From the NCBI GenBank assembly GCA_016295505.1, contig JAEDLC010000013.1, positions 1 through 26,981 of the forward strand: a stretch of 26,981 bases of DNA, in the 5' to 3' direction. This DNA comes from Dorea sp. GTDB lineage: Bacteria; Bacillota_A; Clostridia; Lachnospirales; Lachnospiraceae. Made by a program: the position numbers and the translations under genes. This document shows, one piece after another, positions 22,474 to 26,981 of the stretch (its first letter is position 1; every line of letters starts with the position of its first letter). The notes under the pieces are model-generated. The model saw only the letters and a list, made by a program, of their open reading frames with translations, searched no databases and had not been told where the DNA came from.

Positions 22474-23352
22474 CTAATACCTCCTCTTATTCTTCATTTC
22501 TTCATATATTTCAAGATAATCCTCATATCGGATCCTATGAATCTTTCCCTCATTTACCGCCCGTTTTACTGCACAGTCCGGTTCATGCACATGGTCACAT
22601 CCCTGAAACCTGCACATGCCTTCATATTCCATAAACTCCGGAAAACAGTACTTCAGTTCCTCTTTTTCAAAATCGTTTACATAGAGCGAACTGAATCCCG
22701 GTGTGTCCATGATATATGAATTTTCATCAATTGCAAATAACTCAGAATGTCTTGTGGTATGTCTGCCCCTGTCGATCTTGTTGCTGATTGCTCCGGTCTC
22801 CATATTTGCTTCCGGCTGCAGCAGATTGATGATGGAAGATTTGCCCACACCGGAAGGACCGGCAATTGCAGTCGTCTTTCCATGCAGCATACGACGGATC
22901 TGTTCTATATTCCGTTCTTCCTTCGCACTGACAAAAAGCAGAGGACATCCACATTTTCCATACACGGACTTTAATTGTTCCACCTGTGATTCCTCTGCAA
23001 TATCCTCTTTATTAAAGCAAAGGACAACCGGTATCTCCTTACTCTCCATCATAACCAGAAAACGATCCAGAAGATTAAAGTGTGGATCCGGCTTGGCAAT
23101 TGCAAACACAACCAGCGCCTGGTCAATATTAGCTACCGCCGGACGTATCAGTTCGTTCTTTCGCGGAAGAAGCTTTACAATATTACCGGTCCTGGAGTTC
23201 TCATCCAGCACCTCTATCTCCACATTATCACCTACCAGAGGTTTTACTTTTTCCTTTCGAAACACACCTTTTGCTTTGCATTCATAAACAGCGGATTCTA
23301 CTACATGAACGTAGTAGAATCCTGCAATACCCTTTATAATCTTTCCCTGCAT
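22474..23352 (-). CDS. rsgA: Ribosome small-subunit maturation GTPase RsgA
   Basis: A 292-residue circularly permuted GTPase that acts late in 30S assembly. Seen: N-terminal OB domain (about 1-68), then the G motifs in permuted order: NKED (114-117), SAK (142-144), P-loop GPSGVGKS (165-172), DTPG (216-219). The zinc-binding C-terminal part has C247, C252, H254 and C260. A CAGGA site lies about eight bases before the ATG. It is 32 bases after the PASTA kinase. RsgA is often a substrate of such kinases, consistent with the shared operon. Confidence 0.96.
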   Translation of the reverse strand: MQGKIIKGIAGFYYVHVVESAVYECKAKGVFRKEKVKPLVGDNVEIEVLDENSRTGNIVKLLPRKNELIRPAVANIDQALVVFAIAKPDPHFNLLDRFLVMMESKEIPVVLCFNKEDIAEESQVEQLKSVYGKCGCPLLFVSAKEERNIEQIRRMLHGKTTAIAGPSGVGKSSIINLLQPEANMETGAISNKIDRGRHTTRHSELFAIDENSYIMDTPGFSSLYVNDFEKEELKYCFPEFMEYEGMCRFQGCDHVHEPDCAVKRAVNEGKIHRIRYEDYLEIYEEMKNKRRY

Positions 23353-23384
23353 AAAATAATCCTGTCTGACTATTCTTTCTGTTA

Positions 23385-25433
23385 TTAATTCGTATCTGTT
23401 CCTTCCGAATCACCGGACTGGCTTGGTCCAAGGCTGATGATATAACTGATCGTCTCACCCTTGGATACGCTTCCGGACGGTGGACTCTGGGAGATGATAC
23501 ATCCTTTTGGATAAGTATCGCTGTGCTGTGAACCGGATACATTGGTATACAGACCATTGGATGCAGCCCAGTTTTTCAGTTCGCTTTCCGCCTTTCCGAC
23601 AAAACTCTGCACCTGAATCTTCTCTTCCGGTTTTGCTCCGTTACTTACCACAATGTCAATCTCTGTACCTTCTGCGACCTTAGAGCCCGCTTCCACTGAC
23701 TGTGATACCACCTGTCCCTTAGGAACACTGTCATTATAATCATACGTCACTTTGCCGACAGACAGTCCCGCACTCTTGATCATACTCTGTGCTTCGGAAT
23801 CTTCTTTTCCGAGAAGATTTGGAACCGTCTTCTTATCGCTTCCCTTGCTGACCTTCATAACGATCTCTGTTTCCTTGGTTGCTTCTGCTCCTGCTGACGG
23901 TGTGGTTCCAATCACTTTTCCCTCTTCCACATCGTCACTGTATTCAAACTCGGAAGATATCTTATTGAATCCCGCATTTTTCAATGCCTTCTGAGCCTCA
24001 TCTTCACTCTTTCCACTTACATCCGGAACAGGAATCTTATCTCCGACCAGACCTGAGCTGATCACCACATGGATCGTTGTGTTTTTCGCTACTCTTTCTC
24101 CAGCCTCTGTTTTCTGCTCGGATACTGTTCCTTCTTCATATTTTTTGGATTCTTTCCGTTCATCCACCTTGAAGCCAAGGCCCTTTTTATTCAGAGTTTC
24201 TTTTGCCTCCTCTTCCGTCATTCCCACAACGTTTGGCACTTTGACCTTTTCTTCTGTCTCCTCAGAACTGAGTGACGGTCCAAACTTGAACACACCTGCT
24301 GCTTTACCAATGGTAAATACCAGTATGAATACAATGATCACAGCGACAACGATCGTCAGAATCTTCATGACCTTACCCATACGTGGATTTACTTCATCGG
24401 AAGATCTCCCTTTTTTCCCACGTCTTGGCACATAATCATCGTCGTAATCATCATCGTCATCATCGTCGTAATCGTCATCATCATACTCATCATCATATTC
24501 GTCGTCGTAATCATCATCGTCATCATATGAACTGCGGATATTATCCAGTTCATCATCCGTGATAATGACTGTATCTGCATTCCGAAGTGGCGGAATTACT
24601 ACAAAGTCGCCGTCCGGATCTACAAGTGAACGCTTCAGATCCTGAATCAGTTCCCCGGTACTCTTATATCTGCGTTCAGAATTTTTCTGCGTACATTTTA
24701 ATATAATCTGTTCCAGACTGTACGGAATATCCGGAACCAGATCGGAAGGCGGCGTGATCTCCTGCTGAAGATGCTTCATCGCAACCGCTACGGTAGAATC
24801 TCCATCAAATGGCACCTGTCCCGTTACCATCTCAAAGAGTGTAATACCAATAGAATAGATGTCACTTTTCTGATCACTGAATCCACCTCTTGCCTGCTCC
24901 GGAGAGGTATAATGAACGGAACCCATTGCATTGGTACTGACCGTATTGGAAGTTGTCGCCTTGGCAATTCCAAAGTCCGTTACTTTTACCTTTCCATCTC
25001 TGGATATAATAATATTCTGCGGCTTAATATCTCTGTGAATGATATTTGCCGCATGTGCCGCGCCAATACCGCTACACATCTGTATTGCAATACTGATCGT
25101 CTCTTTGTGGGACAATCTGCCTTTTCTTTCAATGTATTCCTTTAACGTAATTCCCTCGACCAGCTCCATGACCATATAATTCAGGCCGCGGTCTTCGCCA
25201 ACATCGTATACATTCACAATATTCGGATGCATAAGCCCCGCTGCCGCCTGTGCTTCAGAACGGAATTTACGCACAAAATTCTCATCTTCTTTGTACTCTT
25301 TCTTTAATACCTTGATCGCCACGTAACGATTCAACATGGTATCTTTGCCTTTATAGACATCTGCCATGCCGCCGGCACCGATCTTGCTGAGTACTTCATA
25401 TCGTTTTCCCAGAAATATTCCATCTTTTACCAT
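23385..25433 (-). CDS. prkC: PASTA-domain Ser/Thr kinase (PrkC/StkP type)
   Basis: A 682-residue transmembrane kinase that senses cell-wall fragments. Kinase domain (about 10-270): glycine loop GAGGMADV (19-26), Lys41, Glu60, HRDIKPQN (133-140), DFG (153-155), TSPEQ. The juxtamembrane part holds an unusually Asp/Tyr-rich tract (about 302-333), then a basic patch, one membrane helix (about 354-378) and four extracellular PASTA repeats (about 396-462, 465-530, 533-598, 602-668), ending in a Ser/Gly/Asp tail. Its ATG overlaps the phosphatase stop by 7 bases, and GAGGTGAG lies just upstream. Canonical motifs contrast with the HGD/DFN kinase at the left edge. Activity is probably balanced by the neighbouring PP2C. 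Confidence 0.97.
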   Translation of the reverse strand: MVKDGIFLGKRYEVLSKIGAGGMADVYKGKDTMLNRYVAIKVLKKEYKEDENFVRKFRSEAQAAAGLMHPNIVNVYDVGEDRGLNYMVMELVEGITLKEYIERKGRLSHKETISIAIQMCSGIGAAHAANIIHRDIKPQNIIISRDGKVKVTDFGIAKATTSNTVSTNAMGSVHYTSPEQARGGFSDQKSDIYSIGITLFEMVTGQVPFDGDSTVAVAMKHLQQEITPPSDLVPDIPYSLEQIILKCTQKNSERRYKSTGELIQDLKRSLVDPDGDFVVIPPLRNADTVIITDDELDNIRSSYDDDDDYDDEYDDEYDDDDYDDDDDDDYDDDYVPRRGKKGRSSDEVNPRMGKVMKILTIVVAVIIVFILVFTIGKAAGVFKFGPSLSSEETEEKVKVPNVVGMTEEEAKETLNKKGLGFKVDERKESKKYEEGTVSEQKTEAGERVAKNTTIHVVISSGLVGDKIPVPDVSGKSEDEAQKALKNAGFNKISSEFEYSDDVEEGKVIGTTPSAGAEATKETEIVMKVSKGSDKKTVPNLLGKEDSEAQSMIKSAGLSVGKVTYDYNDSVPKGQVVSQSVEAGSKVAEGTEIDIVVSNGAKPEEKIQVQSFVGKAESELKNWAASNGLYTNVSGSQHSDTYPKGCIISQSPPSGSVSKGETISYIISLGPSQSGDSEGTDTN

Positions 25434-26170
25434 ACACTCACCTCATCTGCAAGTGGCTCTGCTATGATAACCCCTATATTATCTCTCCCACCATTGCTAT
25501 TTGCCTTTTCAATCAACATCTGCACTGCTTCTACTACATCCCGGGCACCCTTTACAATGTCAAACATATCCTCGTCTTCTACCATATTGCTGAGTCCATC
25601 TGTACACATCAATATCGTATCTCCCCTTTTCAGACGATATTCATAGATATCTGCTTCTACGTCTTCTTTTACTCCGATTGCCCGTGTAATAATATTCTTG
25701 TCCGGATGGTTTCTGGCCTCCTCAGCTTTGATTCCTCCGAGACGAACCATCTCCTCTACAAGGGAATGATCCTTGGAAAGCTGACGAATCTTATCATTGA
25801 TCAGATATAGCCTGCTGTCTCCCACATTTGCGAAATACAGTGTATTACCAACGATTGTCGCAGCAACCAGCGTCGTGCCCATTCCTTCCAGTTTAATATC
25901 AGTTGCCGCAGCTTCAATCAGCTTATGGTTTGCAACACTGACTACATTGCGCAGGATCTCCTCAGGCTTATTCAGAGGCGTCTGCTGAAGTTCCTCTTTC
26001 AACACATTCACTGTATATTTGGACGCAAAATCTCCCGCCTTGTGGCCTCCCATTCCATCGGCAACCGCAAGCAGGTTGGGAAATGGACCAATCGGTTGAT
26101 CCGTCACATATACATAATCCTGATTGACCTCGCGTTTTCTTCCTACATCAGTCATTGCATATAATTTCAT
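25427..26170 (-). CDS. prpC: PP2C-type Ser/Thr phosphatase (PrpC/Stp)
   Basis: A 247-residue metal-dependent phosphatase that reverses the PASTA kinase. Seen: TDVGRKREVNQD (7-18), VADGMGGHKAGDFAS (36-50) with metal Asp38, GDSRLYL, TDGLSN and GGRDNIGVI, all PPM-family metal and phosphate positions. The ATG at 26170 is preferred over an earlier ATG at 26230, because AAAGGAG lies six bases upstream and MKLYAMTDVG is the usual N-terminus; the longer frame would overlap rlmN by 83 bases. With this start it still overlaps rlmN by 23 bases and prkC by 7. The only phosphatase gene in the window, so it might also act on the second kinase system (inference). Confidence 0.96.
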   Translation of the reverse strand: MKLYAMTDVGRKREVNQDYVYVTDQPIGPFPNLLAVADGMGGHKAGDFASKYTVNVLKEELQQTPLNKPEEILRNVVSVANHKLIEAAATDIKLEGMGTTLVAATIVGNTLYFANVGDSRLYLINDKIRQLSKDHSLVEEMVRLGGIKAEEARNHPDKNIITRAIGVKEDVEADIYEYRLKRGDTILMCTDGLSNMVEDEDMFDIVKGARDVVEAVQMLIEKANSNGGRDNIGVIIAEPLADEVSVW

Positions 26171-26981
26171 CTGTTTCTCCTTTATCGGCGGCAGCATGTC
26201 GTCTCCGCAGCTGTCCGCAGGCCCCGTCAATATCAGAGCCTCTTTCCCTTCTTATAGTAACATTAATTCCGTTTTTTTCAAGTTTATTTTTGAATTCCAG
26301 GGCATTTTTCCTGTCCGGTTTCTTAAAATCTCTTTCTTTGATCGGATTGACCGGAATCAGATTCAGATGACAGTTTCTTTTCTTCAGAATCGCCGTCAGT
26401 TCTCTGACGTCATCCGGCTGATCATTTACACCCTTGACCAGACTGTATTCAAATGTGATTCTTCTTCCTGTTTTTTCAAAATAATAATCACAGGCCTCCA
26501 GAACTTCTTCCAGTTGATACTTATTAGCCACCGGCATCAGCTTCTTTCGTTTTTCCTGGCTGGAACCATGAAGTGACAGTGCAAGCGTGATCTGAAGCCC
26601 CTCTTCTGCAAGTCGTTTCATATTTGGTACGATTCCACAGGTCGATGCCGTAATATTTCGCTGCCCGATATTCAGTCCATGTTCATCGCTCAGCATATGG
26701 ATAAATTTCACAAAATTCTCATAATTATCCAGTGGTTCTCCCGTTCCCATGACTACCACGTTTGATACTCTCTCTCCGGATACTTTCTGGATGTGATAGA
26801 TCTGTCTGAGCATCTCAGAAGGTTCCAGATTTCTCTCCAGACCACCAATCGTGGATGCACAGAAACGGCATCCCATCCGGCATCCAGCCTGAGAAGAAAT
26901 ACATACGGAATTACCATAATTATATTTCATTAAAACACTTTCGATCATATTGCCGTCATTCAGTTCAAACAAAAACTTTTC
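26148..26981 (-). CDS. rlmN: 23S rRNA (adenine2503-C2)-methyltransferase RlmN (5' part outside window)
   Basis: Radical-SAM methylase that modifies A2503 of 23S rRNA, and A37 of some tRNAs. About 277 C-terminal residues are present; the frame is open through the right edge. Seen: the SAM cluster motif CRMGCRFCAS after SVCISSQAG, VVMGTGEPLDNY, RNITASTCG, LALSLHGS, FEYSLVKGVND and ERGSDIDGACGQLRRR, which holds the C-terminal catalytic Cys. A 14-residue hydrophilic tail follows the usual LRRR end. RlmN is preferred over the resistance methylase Cfr because of the context ahead of the PP2C and PASTA kinase genes, as in Bacillus subtilis. Confidence 0.95.
   Translation of the reverse strand, partial: EKFLFELNDGNMIESVLMKYNYGNSVCISSQAGCRMGCRFCASTIGGLERNLEPSEMLRQIYHIQKVSGERVSNVVVMGTGEPLDNYENFVKFIHMLSDEHGLNIGQRNITASTCGIVPNMKRLAEEGLQITLALSLHGSSQEKRKKLMPVANKYQLEEVLEACDYYFEKTGRRITFEYSLVKGVNDQPDDVRELTAILKKRNCHLNLIPVNPIKERDFKKPDRKNALEFKNKLEKNGINVTIRRERGSDIDGACGQLRRRHAAADKGETDEIICND

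Noticed and set aside
24430..24530. Short tandem triplets that could suggest a CRISPR or microsatellite array
   Set aside because: They are in frame within the PASTA kinase and code for an Asp/Tyr tract; no spacer-repeat pattern.
26148..26981. Cfr-type resistance methylase
   Set aside because: The operon position ahead of the PP2C and PASTA kinase genes and the overall motif set fit housekeeping RlmN.

Overview
The window looks like chromosomal DNA of a gut Firmicute of the Lachnospiraceae type ([Ruminococcus]/Mediterraneibacter/Dorea-like). The reasons are moderate GC content, strong AGGAGG-type ribosome sites, a tyrosine T-box leader, the Firmicute order rlmN-PP2C-PASTA kinase-rsgA-rpe-thiN, and a sialic-acid cluster resembling those of mucin-associated Lachnospiraceae. 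The genus is an inference. All genes except nagB are on the minus strand. No tRNA, rRNA, CRISPR array, transposase or phage gene was seen.

Left region (1-7880), read right to left: a strong promoter (6212-6239) drives a zinc-ribbon/TM/TPR/WG-repeat protein, then an ABC half-transporter carrying two N-terminal FHA domains, then a small FHA protein, then a membrane Ser/Thr kinase with atypical HGD and DFN motifs and a TPR-like C-terminal part, which runs off the left edge. This resembles the mycobacterial pair PknF/Rv1747 and is the best candidate here for a poorly described system. A paralogue of the zinc-ribbon protein lies just beyond a terminator.

Tyrosine region (7881-10340): a strong promoter and a T-box leader with a UAC specifier precede a DUF3267-type membrane protein with a HELLH motif and then tyrS. 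The zinc-ribbon/TPR paralogue follows tyrS by 36 bases and may be co-transcribed.

Sugar region (10298-18972): a complete N-acetylneuraminate pathway. It has a sodium:solute symporter, a YhcH-type anomerase, a sialate lyase, a ROK ManNAc kinase, the NanE epimerase, NagA, and divergently transcribed NagB, with an RpiR regulator. An SGNH esterase sits at the end of the cluster between two near-identical long palindromes. No sialidase is present, so the cell probably scavenges free sialic acid. The nanE-nagB intergenic region holds back-to-back promoters, a cre-like/TGAAA half-site cluster and a separate inverted repeat suited to an operator.

Right region (18988-26981): a bidirectional terminator, then lgt and ychF (with their own promoter), and thiN, rpe, rsgA, a PASTA kinase, a PP2C phosphatase and rlmN as a tightly packed, partly overlapping operon whose promoter lies beyond the right edge. 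The window therefore holds two Ser/Thr kinases, one PP2C phosphatase and three FHA domains, which invites the question of cross-talk.
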